Source: Novosphingobium sp. PhB57
GTDB taxonomy: Bacteria > Pseudomonadota > Alphaproteobacteria > Sphingomonadales > Sphingomonadaceae
DNA length: 64,000 nucleotides
NCBI RefSeq assembly: GCF_004342985.1
Contig: NZ_SMBO01000001.1
Location: 1,240,001 to 1,304,000 of the forward strand
Direction of reading: 5' to 3'
Below the pieces are notes generated by a model that saw only the letters and a program-made list of their open reading frames with translations, did no database searches and had not been told where the DNA came from. Both the position numbers and the translations under genes were made by a program. Shown here one piece after another: positions 8,348-16,306 of the stretch (the first letter of the stretch is position 1; each line of letters begins with the position of its first letter).

Positions 8348-9316
8348 TCAGGCCTCGACTTTCGCCGCTTCGGCAAAGTCCCGCGCGGCAAGATAGCGCT
8401 CGGCGTCGAGCGCGGCCATGCAGCCGGTTCCCGCAGCGGTGATCGCCTGGCGATAGACGTGGTCCATCACGTCGCCGCAAGCGAAGACGCCGGCGATGTC
8501 GGTCTTCGGCGTGCCCGGCTGGACCAGCAGATAGCCGGTCTCGTCCATGGCCAGCTTGCCCTTGAACAGTTCGGTCGCGGGTGCGTGACCGATGGCGACG
8601 AAGGCACCGTCGGTCAGGATTTCGCTCTGCTCGCCGGTCTTGGTGTCGATCAGCGCCAGGGCGCGAAGTTCGCCGTTCTCGCCTTCCATGAAGCGCTCTA
8701 CGCGCTTGTCCCAGACGACATTGATCTTGGGATTGGCGAAGAGGCGGTCCTGCAGGATCTTCTCGGCGCGCAGGCTGTCGCGGCGGTGGATCAGGGTCAC
8801 TTCGTCGGAATGGTTGGTGAGGTAGAGCGCTTCCTCGACGGCGGTGTTGCCGCCGCCGATCACCACGACCTTCTTGCCGCGATAGAAGAAGCCGTCGCAC
8901 GTGGCACAGGCCGAAACGCCCTTGCCCGAGAGTTCCTGCTCGCCCGGAACGCCCAGCCACTGCGCCTGCGCGCCGGTGGCGATCACCAGGGTATCGCCCT
9001 CGTAGATGTCGCCCGAATCGCCGATGGCGGTGAAGATCGGCCCGTTCAGGTCCACCGAGGTGATGATGTCGTACATCATGCGGGTGCCGACGTGGACGGC
9101 CTGGGCCTCCATTTCCTGCATCAGCCAGGGGCCCTGGATCACTTCCCGGAAGCCGGGGTAGTTCTCGACATCGGTGGTGATGGTAAGCTGGCCGCCGGGC
9201 TGCAGACCCTGCACCACGATCGGTTCCATCCCGGCGCGCGCGCCGTAGATCGCGGCCGAGAGTCCGGCCGGGCCGGAACCGATGATGAGCATGCGGGTCT
9301 TGTGCGTCGTCGCCAT
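8348..9316 (-). CDS. trxB: Thioredoxin-disulfide reductase
   Basis: This 322-aa FAD/NADPH flavoenzyme reduces thioredoxin in the cytoplasm. The FAD motif is IIGSGPAGLSAAIYGARAG near the N-terminus. The redox-active pair is in SACATCDGFF (CATC). The NADPH motif is VIGGGNTAVEEALYLT, and the second FAD motif is VFACGDVMD. The chosen ATG at 9316 is preceded by GGAGA at good spacing, and the protein then begins at the usual length. It stands alone, convergent with hydrolase 1 and divergent from the alpha/beta hydrolase. Confidence 0.95.
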   Translation of the reverse strand: MATTHKTRMLIIGSGPAGLSAAIYGARAGMEPIVVQGLQPGGQLTITTDVENYPGFREVIQGPWLMQEMEAQAVHVGTRMMYDIITSVDLNGPIFTAIGDSGDIYEGDTLVIATGAQAQWLGVPGEQELSGKGVSACATCDGFFYRGKKVVVIGGGNTAVEEALYLTNHSDEVTLIHRRDSLRAEKILQDRLFANPKINVVWDKRVERFMEGENGELRALALIDTKTGEQSEILTDGAFVAIGHAPATELFKGKLAMDETGYLLVQPGTPKTDIAGVFACGDVMDHVYRQAITAAGTGCMAALDAERYLAARDFAEAAKVEA

Positions 9317-9510
9317 GTGAAAGTCTCCGGCGTGAATGTGTCGAATATCGTTGGGGCGCGAGATAGGGCCAAGCACCCCGGTTTGCCAAGCGCCGCACGC
9401 TGTAAGGAAATATTTGATCCCCGCAAATCGGCGCTTGATGCCCCCTGTCCGGCGGGCAGAACGAGCCTCTCCCCATTGACCTCGGCGCGGGCCGGGATCA
9501 CGGTTTCGTC

Positions 9511-10389
9511 ATGAAAAGCCAGCTTGGTCCCACTTCGAACCGCTTCATCTCGCAGCGCCTGCGCCTCAACTACGTCGACTGGGGCAATCCGGACGCGCCG
9601 CCGCTGATTCTCCAGCATGGCGGGCGGGACCATTGCCGCAGTTGGGACTGGGTGGCGGAGGAACTGCGGCACGATTGGAACGTCATCTGCCCGGACCTTC
9701 GCGGCCATGGCGATTCCGAATGGTCGCCCGAAGGGCACTACGGGATGGACGCCTTCGTCTACGATTTCGCGCAACTGGTGCATACGCTCGGGCACGAGAA
9801 AGTGACGATCGTCGCCCATTCGCTCGGCGGCAATATCGCCACCCGCTTCACCGGGCTGTTCCCCGAGAAAGTGGCGAAGTTCGTCAATATCGAAGGGCTC
9901 GGCCCGCCGCCGCAGATCCGCCGGCAGATGGAGGAACGCGGGCCGGGAGAGCGGCTGAAGCAGTGGATCGAGGACAAGCGCCGCGCCGCCGGCCGCCTGC
10001 CGCGCAAATACGCCACGCGCAAGGATGCCTACCAGCGCATGAAGGAGGAGAACACCTTCCTCACCGAGGAGCAGGCCCGCCACCTCACCATCCATGGCGC
10101 CAGCCGCAACGAGGACGGCACCTGGAGCTGGAAGTTCGACAACTACGTCAACGTCTGGTCGGTATCGGACCTGCCGACTTCGGACATCGTCGCGCTGTGG
10201 CAGGCGATCACCTGCCCGATGCTCATGCTCTGGGGCCAGAACAGCTTTGCGCAAAGCCCTGCCGAAGACGGCCGGATCGACCACTTCCCGAGCGCCCGCC
10301 TGATCGAATACGAAAACGCCGGCCATTGGCTGCACCATGACCAGTTCGATCGCTTCATGGGCGATGTGAAGGCATTCCTGGCAGGCTGA
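9511..10389 (+). CDS. Alpha/beta hydrolase
   Basis: This 292-aa serine hydrolase has the oxyanion motif LQHGGRDHC (about 34-42), PDLRGHGDSEW (about 61-71), and the nucleophile elbow VAHSLGGN with Ser near residue 104. The catalytic His is in ENAGHWLHHD close to the C-terminus. It resembles haloalkane-dehalogenase/epoxide-hydrolase-like and meta-cleavage hydrolases, but has no feature that fixes a substrate. It is monocistronic, divergent from trxB. Confidence 0.8.
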   Translation: MKSQLGPTSNRFISQRLRLNYVDWGNPDAPPLILQHGGRDHCRSWDWVAEELRHDWNVICPDLRGHGDSEWSPEGHYGMDAFVYDFAQLVHTLGHEKVTIVAHSLGGNIATRFTGLFPEKVAKFVNIEGLGPPPQIRRQMEERGPGERLKQWIEDKRRAAGRLPRKYATRKDAYQRMKEENTFLTEEQARHLTIHGASRNEDGTWSWKFDNYVNVWSVSDLPTSDIVALWQAITCPMLMLWGQNSFAQSPAEDGRIDHFPSARLIEYENAGHWLHHDQFDRFMGDVKAFLAG

Positions 10390-10395
10390 GGGGCC

Positions 10396-10411
10396 GGCCC
10401 CGGCCGGGGCC
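10396..10411. terminator. GC-rich palindrome between convergent genes
   Basis: The sequence GGCCCCGGCCGGGGCC is a perfect 16-bp palindrome just after the hydrolase stop and just before the stop of the minus-strand small protein. There is no T-tract, so it is at best a weak terminator. Confidence 0.4.
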
Positions 10412-10417
10412 GCCGCG

Positions 10418-10624
10418 TCAGGTGAGCAGGAAGTAACCGAGGCCCAGCCAGCAGCAGGCACAGAGCGCGACGGCGATCATCAACCCGCGCGCGTCATGTT
10501 CCGGATTGCCCAACTTGCCGCTCTGGGCGGCATAGACCAGGCTTGAACTGATCCCGTGATGGAGTCCGGCGAAACCTTCCGGACGGCGTTCGAACTGAAA
10601 GATACCTTCGTTCACGACGTTCAT
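10418..10624 (-). CDS. Small single-pass membrane protein of unknown function
   Basis: This 68-aa protein has a polar N-terminal half and one C-terminal membrane segment (MIAVALCACCWLGLGYFLL, about 49-67). The ATG at 10624 is preceded by AGGGGATG, a good ribosome-binding site, which supports a real gene. The N-terminus therefore probably faces the cytoplasm with the anchor at the end. I do not recognise the family. Confidence 0.65.
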   Translation of the reverse strand: MNVVNEGIFQFERRPEGFAGLHHGISSSLVYAAQSGKLGNPEHDARGLMIAVALCACCWLGLGYFLLT

Positions 10625-10742
10625 TCACAACATCCCCTAATGCGTGGCGGCTTTGCCCGCCGGTCCGATGCCGTCCGCCTTTTGGCGTGACGTCCCGAAC
10701 CTTCCCGCAGAATCGGGATGCTAACATCTTCCTCCGGGCTTG

Positions 10743-10841
10743 CCCATACCATCAGGCCCATACCATCAGGCCCATACCATCAGGCCCATACCATCGGGCC
10801 CATATCATCGGGCCCATACCATCGGGCCCACACCATCCAGG
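10743..10841. repeat. 14-bp tandem direct repeat, about seven copies
   Basis: The unit CCCATACCATCAGG is repeated head to tail. Copies 1-3 are identical, copies 4-6 read CATCGGG at the end (copy 5 also has ATATC), and the last is degenerate (CCCACACCATCCAGG). It lies between the small membrane protein and modA, about 95 bp before the modA ATG. The period is not a multiple of three, so this is not coding. Confidence 0.9.
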
Positions 10842-10934
10842 CCACTCCGCGTCGCGCCGCATCAACGCCTTGCAATGCATGCATCCAGCCATATACGACG
10901 GAATATAGCCCAGTCCTTTCGGAGACCTTCCACC

Positions 10935-11705
10935 ATGCGCCGGCTGCTCGCCTTCCTGACATCGCTGTTCGCGGTCTTCGCCCTGGCGGTCGCACCTGCC
11001 GTTGCCCAGCAGTCGGGACCCCTGGTGCTGGCGGCGGCCAGCCTGCAGGAATCGATGAATGCCGCGGCCGACGCCTGGGCGGCCAAGGGGCATCCGCGCC
11101 CGAAGATCTCCTTTGCCGGATCGTCCGCCCTCGCGCGCCAGATCGAATCGGGCGCCCCGGCAGACGTCTTCGTCTCCGCCGACGAACCCTGGATGGACGA
11201 AGTGCAGTCCAAGGGCCTGCTGCGCCCCAGGACCCGCGTGTCGTTCCTGACCAATACGCTGGTGCTGATCGGCCCCGCCGGCAAGGCGAAGCGCCTGACG
11301 ATTCGCCCCGGTTTCCCGCTGGCGGCCGCGCTTGGCCCGAACCGACTGGCCGTGGCAGACCCGAACGCCGTGCCTGCCGGAATCTATGCCAAGCAGGCGC
11401 TGACCCGGCTCAAGGTCTGGCCTTCGGTGCAGGGCAAGCTGGCGCCCGCCGAAAACGTGCGCGCCGCGCTGGCGCTCGTCAGCCGGGGCGCCGCGCCGCT
11501 GGGCGTGGTCTACGGCACCGACGCCCGCGCCGAACCTGGCGTGCAAGTGGTAGGCACTTTCCCCGCCAGTTCGCACGACCCCATCAGCTACCCGGTGGCG
11601 GTGCTGGCATCCTCGCGCCACAAGGACGCGGAAGGCTTCCGCCGCTACCTGATCTCCGCCGAGGGCAAGGCCGTGTTCCGCGGTTTCGGCTTCGGCGCGC
11701 GCTGA
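10935..11705 (+). CDS. modA: Molybdate ABC transporter, periplasmic binding protein
   Basis: This 256-aa secreted protein has a Sec signal ending near AVAQQ (about 1-26). The mature part opens with LVLAAASLQESM, which is typical of molybdate-binding proteins, and continues with FAGSSALARQIESGAPADVFVSAD (about 58-81). The ATG at 10935 is preceded by GGAGA. It captures molybdate or tungstate in the periplasm for ModBC. It heads the modABC operon; the 14-bp repeat lies in its upstream region. Confidence 0.93.
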   Translation: MRRLLAFLTSLFAVFALAVAPAVAQQSGPLVLAAASLQESMNAAADAWAAKGHPRPKISFAGSSALARQIESGAPADVFVSADEPWMDEVQSKGLLRPRTRVSFLTNTLVLIGPAGKAKRLTIRPGFPLAAALGPNRLAVADPNAVPAGIYAKQALTRLKVWPSVQGKLAPAENVRAALALVSRGAAPLGVVYGTDARAEPGVQVVGTFPASSHDPISYPVAVLASSRHKDAEGFRRYLISAEGKAVFRGFGFGAR

Positions 11706-11724
11706 TCCTGCACGACCCGCTGGC

Positions 11725-12441
11725 GTGACGGCCCTCTCCCCGGAAGAATGGCAGGTCCTGCTCCTGTCGCTGAAGGTGAGCGGCGTCGCCATGGCCGCGA
11801 TCCTGCCAATCGCCTTTGCGCTCGCCTGGGTACTCGCCCGCTGGCGCTTTCCCGGCAAGGTCCTGCTCGATGCGCTGGTGCACCTGCCGCTGGTCCTGCC
11901 GCCTGTCGTCACCGGCTGGCTCCTGCTGATCGCCTTCGGCCCGGCCGGTCCGCTGGGCCGCTTCTTCGCGGAAGGCTTCGGGCTGACGTTCATCTTCCGC
12001 TGGACCGGCGCCGCGCTGGCCGCCGCGGTCATGGCGCTGCCGCTCATGGTCCGCGCCATGCGCCTCTCGATCGAGGCGGTCGATCGCCGCCTAGAGAGCG
12101 CCGCCCGTTCGCTCGGCGCCGGGCGCTGGCGCACTTTCGCGACGATCACCCTGCCGCTTGCCATGCCCGGCGTCCTGGCCGGACTCGTGCTCGGCCTCGC
12201 CCGCTCGATCGGCGAATTCGGCGCGACCATCACATTCGCCTCCAACATTCCGGGCGAGACGCAGACCCTGCCGCTCGCCATCTACAGCGCCTTGCAGATG
12301 CCCGGCTCGGAGTGGCAGGTGACGCGCCTCGCCGTGCTGTCGATCCTCGTCTCGCTCGCCGCCCTGGTGGCGTCCGAATGGCTCGCGCGGCGTAGTGGCT
12401 CCCGATACGGCCAGGCAGGGGCGGCGCATCATGCCCTTTGA
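11725..12441 (+). CDS. modB: Molybdate ABC transporter, permease
   Basis: This 238-aa inner-membrane permease has about five hydrophobic segments. The EAA loop that contacts the ATPase is AARSLGAGRWRTFATITLP (about 128-146). It starts at GTG 11725, 19 bp after modA, and its end overlaps the modC start by 11 bp. It carries molybdate through the inner membrane. Confidence 0.93.
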   Translation: MTALSPEEWQVLLLSLKVSGVAMAAILPIAFALAWVLARWRFPGKVLLDALVHLPLVLPPVVTGWLLLIAFGPAGPLGRFFAEGFGLTFIFRWTGAALAAAVMALPLMVRAMRLSIEAVDRRLESAARSLGAGRWRTFATITLPLAMPGVLAGLVLGLARSIGEFGATITFASNIPGETQTLPLAIYSALQMPGSEWQVTRLAVLSILVSLAALVASEWLARRSGSRYGQAGAAHHAL

Positions 12442-13066
12442 CCTGGCGATCGCCCTGAAGCGCGGCAAGCTGCGGCTGGACTATGCCTTCCGGACCGAAA
12501 AAGGCGGCCTGACCGCGCTGTTCGGGCCTTCGGGCGCGGGCAAGACCTCCCTGCTCGACGCCATCGCCGGACTCGCGCGGCCCAGTGCCGGCCACATCCT
12601 CGTCCAGGACACGATACTGTTCGACAAGGCCCGGCGCATTGACCTGCGGCCCGAGCAGCGCCGCTGCGGGTACGTATTCCAGGACCTTCGCCTGTTTCCG
12701 CACCGCTCCGTGCGGGACAACCTGCTCTACGGCTGGCGCCTGGCGCCGCCGGCGCAGCGCTGGATGGATCTCGACACCGCGCTCGGCTTCCTGGGCATCG
12801 GCCACTTGCTCGATCGGAGCCCGGCCACGCTGTCCGGCGGCGAAGCCCAGCGCGTGGCGATCGGCCGCGCCTTGCTCTCCGGCCCCCGCTTCCTGTTGAT
12901 GGACGAGCCGCTGGCCTCGGTCGATGCCGAAAGACGCGAGGAAATCCTCACCGTGATCGAACGCATCCGCGACGAACTCGCCCTGCCGATCCTCTATGTC
13001 AGCCACGACCGCGCGGAAGTGGACCGGCTGGCCGACCGCGTAATCGACATCCCCGCTCGAGGCTGA
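12431..13066 (+). CDS. modC: Molybdate ABC transporter, ATP-binding protein (short form)
   Basis: This 211-aa ATPase has the Walker A GPSGAGKTS (about 33-41), the signature LSGGEAQRV (about 135-143), the Walker B FLLMDEP (about 156-162), and the switch His in YVSHD. It energises ModB. Typical ModC proteins are about 350 aa because they carry a C-terminal molybdate-binding (Mop/TOBE) domain. That domain is absent here, so trans-inhibition by molybdate through ModC is not expected. Confidence 0.92.
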   Translation: MPFDLAIALKRGKLRLDYAFRTEKGGLTALFGPSGAGKTSLLDAIAGLARPSAGHILVQDTILFDKARRIDLRPEQRRCGYVFQDLRLFPHRSVRDNLLYGWRLAPPAQRWMDLDTALGFLGIGHLLDRSPATLSGGEAQRVAIGRALLSGPRFLLMDEPLASVDAERREEILTVIERIRDELALPILYVSHDRAEVDRLADRVIDIPARG

Positions 13067-13248
13067 AGCGCTTGCCCGAAGATCTGGGCCGACGATCTAG
13101 CCAAAGATCGCGGCTGACCTCTCAAGCCGAGCCGACACCGAATAATTGCGCTCTCCCCCGATTGACAGCCTCGCGCGCATCGCCCAAACATGAATTGTAA
13201 TTCTAATACACTAAGGCACTGCACAGGCAGGCCCGGGAGATGGGGTAC
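13067..13248. promoter_or_regulatory. Promoter region of the C-glycoside deglycosidase operon
   Basis: These 182 bp lie between modC and the first gene of the catabolic operon and become AT-rich from about 13140. They hold operator site A (13192-13207) 41 bp before the chosen start. I see no clear modC terminator. Confidence 0.5.
13192..13207 (+). promoter_or_regulatory. Putative operator A of the catabolic regulon
   Basis: The site reads GAATTGTAATTCTAAT: an inverted repeat GAAT-N4-ATTC followed by TAAT. It matches the sites in front of the other island operons and lies 41 bp upstream of the deglycosidase alpha start. Confidence 0.6.
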
Positions 13249-14253
13249 ATGTCGAAAATCCAGCGGGGCGTCAGCCTCTACAGCTTCCAGGAAGAGATGT
13301 TCCTGGGGCAGATGTCGGTCGAGGACTGCATCGCCTTCGGTGCGTCGATCGGCGCGACGGGCATCGAAATCCTGCCCGAGCAGAACATGCCGGCCTTCCC
13401 GCATATCGACGATGCCGAAGTGGCCCGCTGGCATGAGATGCTCGCCCGCCACGGCGCGCATTTCACCTGCTACGACATGTTTCTCGACACCAAGCTGCGC
13501 AAGGGCGAACTGATCTCCGATGCCGAGCAGGTGGAGAGCATCCGGCGCGATCTGGTGCTCTGCAACCGCCTGGGCATCCGCAACATGCGCGTGCTGGTCT
13601 TCGTGCGGCCCGACATCCTGGCGCAGTGCGTGCCTTATGCCGAAGAACTGGACGTACACATGGGCGTCGAAGTCCACGCGCCCTGGCATCTCGAACATGC
13701 CTGGATCCTGCGCACCATCGAGGAAGCGGATCGGCTGGGCACGAAGCACCTCGGCATCCTGCCCGACATGGGCATCTTCATGAAGCATTACCCGCCCGAA
13801 TTCCGCGCCCGCTTCGAACGGCAGGGCGCCCGGCCGGAAGTGACGCAGTTCATCGTCGACCAGCACGAACAGAAGATCATGTGCGAATACACGATCTACG
13901 AAGTCGCCGTGAAGATGGGCGGCAACAAGGCGGAAATCGCCATGGCCGAGACCCTGCGCCACGCGCCTTATGCCAACCCCCGGCGGATCGGCGACTATGC
14001 CCCCTATTTCCGCCATATCCAGGCCAAGTTCTACGGCATGACCGAGGACTGCACCGATCCCACGATCGCTTATGACGAAGTGATCCCCGAGCTGGTGAAG
14101 TGCGGCTGGGAAGGCACGCTCTCCAGCGAATACGAGGGCAACCGCTGGATCCAGGACGTCTCGCCGGTCGACAGCCGCGAACAGGTCCGCCGCCAGCACG
14201 TCATGTTCGAACGCCTCATTGCCAAAGCCGACGCGGAACGGGAGATCGCCTGA
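13249..14253 (+). CDS. C-glycoside deglycosidase alpha subunit (TIM-barrel, xylose-isomerase-like)
   Basis: This 334-aa protein has the sugar phosphate isomerase/epimerase TIM-barrel fold. The four expected metal ligands are E141 (GVEVHAP), D173 (ILPDMG), H256 (RHIQAK) and E294 (SSEYEG); H143 sits next to the metal site. Known C-glycoside deglycosidases (CarB/C-, DfgA/B- and DgpB/C-type) pair such a barrel with a small DUF6379-type subunit, which is exactly the next gene here. They cleave the C-C bond between a 3-keto-sugar and an aromatic aglycone. ATG 13249 is preferred over 13240 because GATGGGG precedes it at good spacing. The stop overlaps the beta start (TGATG). An ordinary isomerase is the alternative. 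Confidence 0.75.
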   Translation: MSKIQRGVSLYSFQEEMFLGQMSVEDCIAFGASIGATGIEILPEQNMPAFPHIDDAEVARWHEMLARHGAHFTCYDMFLDTKLRKGELISDAEQVESIRRDLVLCNRLGIRNMRVLVFVRPDILAQCVPYAEELDVHMGVEVHAPWHLEHAWILRTIEEADRLGTKHLGILPDMGIFMKHYPPEFRARFERQGARPEVTQFIVDQHEQKIMCEYTIYEVAVKMGGNKAEIAMAETLRHAPYANPRRIGDYAPYFRHIQAKFYGMTEDCTDPTIAYDEVIPELVKCGWEGTLSSEYEGNRWIQDVSPVDSREQVRRQHVMFERLIAKADAEREIA

Positions 14254-14645
14254 TGTTCGACAAGTACCTGATCGACGCCGCCACCCTGCGCAACACCGGC
14301 CCGGCCGATGCACCGACCGGCTTCGCCTTCGAGGCCCGGCTTGGCTATTATCGCGGCCTCGGCCTCTCGATGGTCGAGAAGCTGGACGTCTCGATCGACG
14401 GCGCCGCCCTGCCCCGCGAAGCCGTCCGTTTCGACGAAGGCAAAGGCCCGCTCAGCCTGGACGAAATGGAAGTGGCCTACGATCGCCGCTGGCCCTTCGG
14501 CGCGCCGGCGACCATCCTGGTGGACCATGCCGGTGGCTTCCCCGAAGGCGAGCACGAGCTTTCGCTGCTCCAGCAGCTGCGCGTCTCCTACCTGCCCTTC
14601 CCCTCGATCAACAGCGACGCCAAGCGCGTTTCGCTAGCCGGATGA
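14253..14645 (+). CDS. C-glycoside deglycosidase beta subunit (DUF6379 family)
   Basis: This 130-aa beta-rich protein starts MFDKYLIDAATLRN and contains GFAFEARLGYYRGLGLSMVE and LLQQLRVSYLPFPSI. This pattern belongs to the DUF6379 family, which is the small subunit of characterised C-glycoside deglycosidases. In those complexes it packs against the TIM-barrel subunit and covers the active site. Translational coupling with the alpha gene (TGATG) and with the GH43 gene (ATGA) supports co-synthesis. Recognition is by pattern memory of the family and by context; no structure was compared. Confidence 0.75.
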   Translation: MFDKYLIDAATLRNTGPADAPTGFAFEARLGYYRGLGLSMVEKLDVSIDGAALPREAVRFDEGKGPLSLDEMEVAYDRRWPFGAPATILVDHAGGFPEGEHELSLLQQLRVSYLPFPSINSDAKRVSLAG

Positions 14646-16303
14646 TCGACCGGCGTGACGCCTTGCGCCTGGGTTCCCTCACGGGCCTGGGCGCGGGCCT
14701 CGCAGCGGGCTCGGGCGCGGCCTGGAGCGCGGGCCGCGCAGTGCCGGCCACGGCCTCTGCCCTGCCCGGCATCGAGGGCCAGCGGCGGGCGGATCGCGGC
14801 GACGGGACTTATCTCAATCCCACGCTGGCCGGCGATTTCCCGGACCCGACCATCCTCAAGGACGGTGAGGACTATTACCTCACCCATTCCTCCTTCGAGG
14901 CGGCGCCGGGCCTGCTGATCTGGCACTCGCGCGATCTGGTGAACTGGACGCCCATCGGCCCCGCGCTCGACAAGCCTCTCGGCACCGTCTTCGCGGTCGA
15001 TCTCGTGAAGCACGAGGGGCGCTACTACATCTACATCCCGTTCATGCAGGCGCCCTGGTCTCAGGGCCTCAAGAGCTTTGCCAATATCTTCGTCATCCAC
15101 GCCGACGACATTCGCGGCCCCTGGAGCGACCCGATCGACCTTGGCATCGGCGGCTTGATCGACCCCGGCCATGTCGTGGGCGAAGACGGCAAGCGCTACC
15201 TGTTCCTCTCGGGCGTCAACCGCGTGCGCCTCACGGACGACGGCCTCGCCACCGACGGGCCGGTGGAGAAAGTCTACGATGGCTGGAAGTACCCCGACGA
15301 CTGGGTGACCGAGGCCTATTCGCTGGAAGGCCCCAAGCTGTTCCGCCGCGGCGACTGGTTCTACCTGGTGACCGCGGTGGGCGGCACGGCCGGTCCGCCC
15401 ACGGGTCACATGGTGACGGTGGCCCGCGCCCGCTCGATCAACGGCCCCTGGCAGGACTGCCCGCACAATCCGATCATCCGCACCTGGAACCCGGCGGACA
15501 AGTGGCTCTCGCGCGGGCATGCCAGTCTGGTGGAAGGGCCGGGCGGAGACTGGTGGGCCGTCTATCACGGCTATGAAAACGGCTTCTACACGCTGGGCCG
15601 CCAGACGCTGCTCGAACCGATCGAGTGGGACAAGGACGGCTGGCCCCGCGCCATGGGCGCCGATCTCTCCCGCCCCCTGCCCAAGCCCGCCGTTCGCGGC
15701 CAGACCGGCAGCGTCTCGGCCCCGCGGGATCTTCGGCAGGGAATGGCCTGGTCCGACGATTTCTCGCGCGCCGCGCTGGGCACGCGCTGGCGGTTCTACA
15801 ACCAGGCCCCCAGCGAAAGCACGCGCGCCGTGGTCAGCGGCGGCGCGCTGGCGCTCACCGCCAAGGGAGCCGGGCCGCAGGACTGCTCGCCGCTTACCCA
15901 TCTCGTCGGCGACCATGCCTACGAATGCACCGTCTCGCTGGAACTGGAAGGCGGGGCCGAAGCGGGGCTGCTGCTGTTCTTCAACGATCGCCTGTTCCTG
16001 GGCATGGGCTATGACGGCACCCGGATGGTCAGCTACCGCGGCGGCAAGCCGAGCTATTGGCAGGAGCCCGTGGCGAAAGGCAGCCGGATCGACCTGCGGA
16101 TCGTCAATGCACGGCAGATCGTGACCATGTACCACCGCGTGCCCGGCGGCGACTGGATCCGCCATGCCGTGCGCAGCGAAGTCTCCGGCTACCATGCCAA
16201 TACGATGGACGATCTCGCCAGCCTTCGCCCGGCCCTCTTCGCCAGCGGCAATGGCCTGGCTCGCTTCCGCGACTATCGCTACCGTGCTTTCGAGGGAGGC
16301 TGA
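14642..16303 (+). CDS. Secreted glycoside hydrolase family 43-like protein
   Basis: This 553-aa protein has a Tat-like signal (DRRDALRLGSLTGLG, about 3-30), so it is likely periplasmic. The five-bladed propeller shows GH43 catalytic positions D68 (GDFPDPT), D174 (GLIDPGH) and E229 (YSLEGPK). The second domain (about 365-553) is a beta-sandwich of the type often attached to GH43 arabinofuranosidases/xylosidases. It overlaps the beta-subunit stop (ATGA). It probably removes a pentose or similar sugar from the imported glycoside; the exact linkage cannot be read from sequence. Confidence 0.83.
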   Translation: MIDRRDALRLGSLTGLGAGLAAGSGAAWSAGRAVPATASALPGIEGQRRADRGDGTYLNPTLAGDFPDPTILKDGEDYYLTHSSFEAAPGLLIWHSRDLVNWTPIGPALDKPLGTVFAVDLVKHEGRYYIYIPFMQAPWSQGLKSFANIFVIHADDIRGPWSDPIDLGIGGLIDPGHVVGEDGKRYLFLSGVNRVRLTDDGLATDGPVEKVYDGWKYPDDWVTEAYSLEGPKLFRRGDWFYLVTAVGGTAGPPTGHMVTVARARSINGPWQDCPHNPIIRTWNPADKWLSRGHASLVEGPGGDWWAVYHGYENGFYTLGRQTLLEPIEWDKDGWPRAMGADLSRPLPKPAVRGQTGSVSAPRDLRQGMAWSDDFSRAALGTRWRFYNQAPSESTRAVVSGGALALTAKGAGPQDCSPLTHLVGDHAYECTVSLELEGGAEAGLLLFFNDRLFLGMGYDGTRMVSYRGGKPSYWQEPVAKGSRIDLRIVNARQIVTMYHRVPGGDWIRHAVRSEVSGYHANTMDDLASLRPALFASGNGLARFRDYRYRAFEGG

Positions 16304-16306
16304 ACC

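Noticed and set aside
10743..10841. CRISPR array
   Set aside because: The 14-bp units are directly adjacent with no spacers, and no cas genes are nearby.
13249..14253. Ordinary xylose isomerase or myo-inosose dehydratase
   Set aside because: The pattern fits the fold only; the coupled DUF6379 subunit and the surrounding oxidoreductases favour the deglycosidase reading, though not conclusively.
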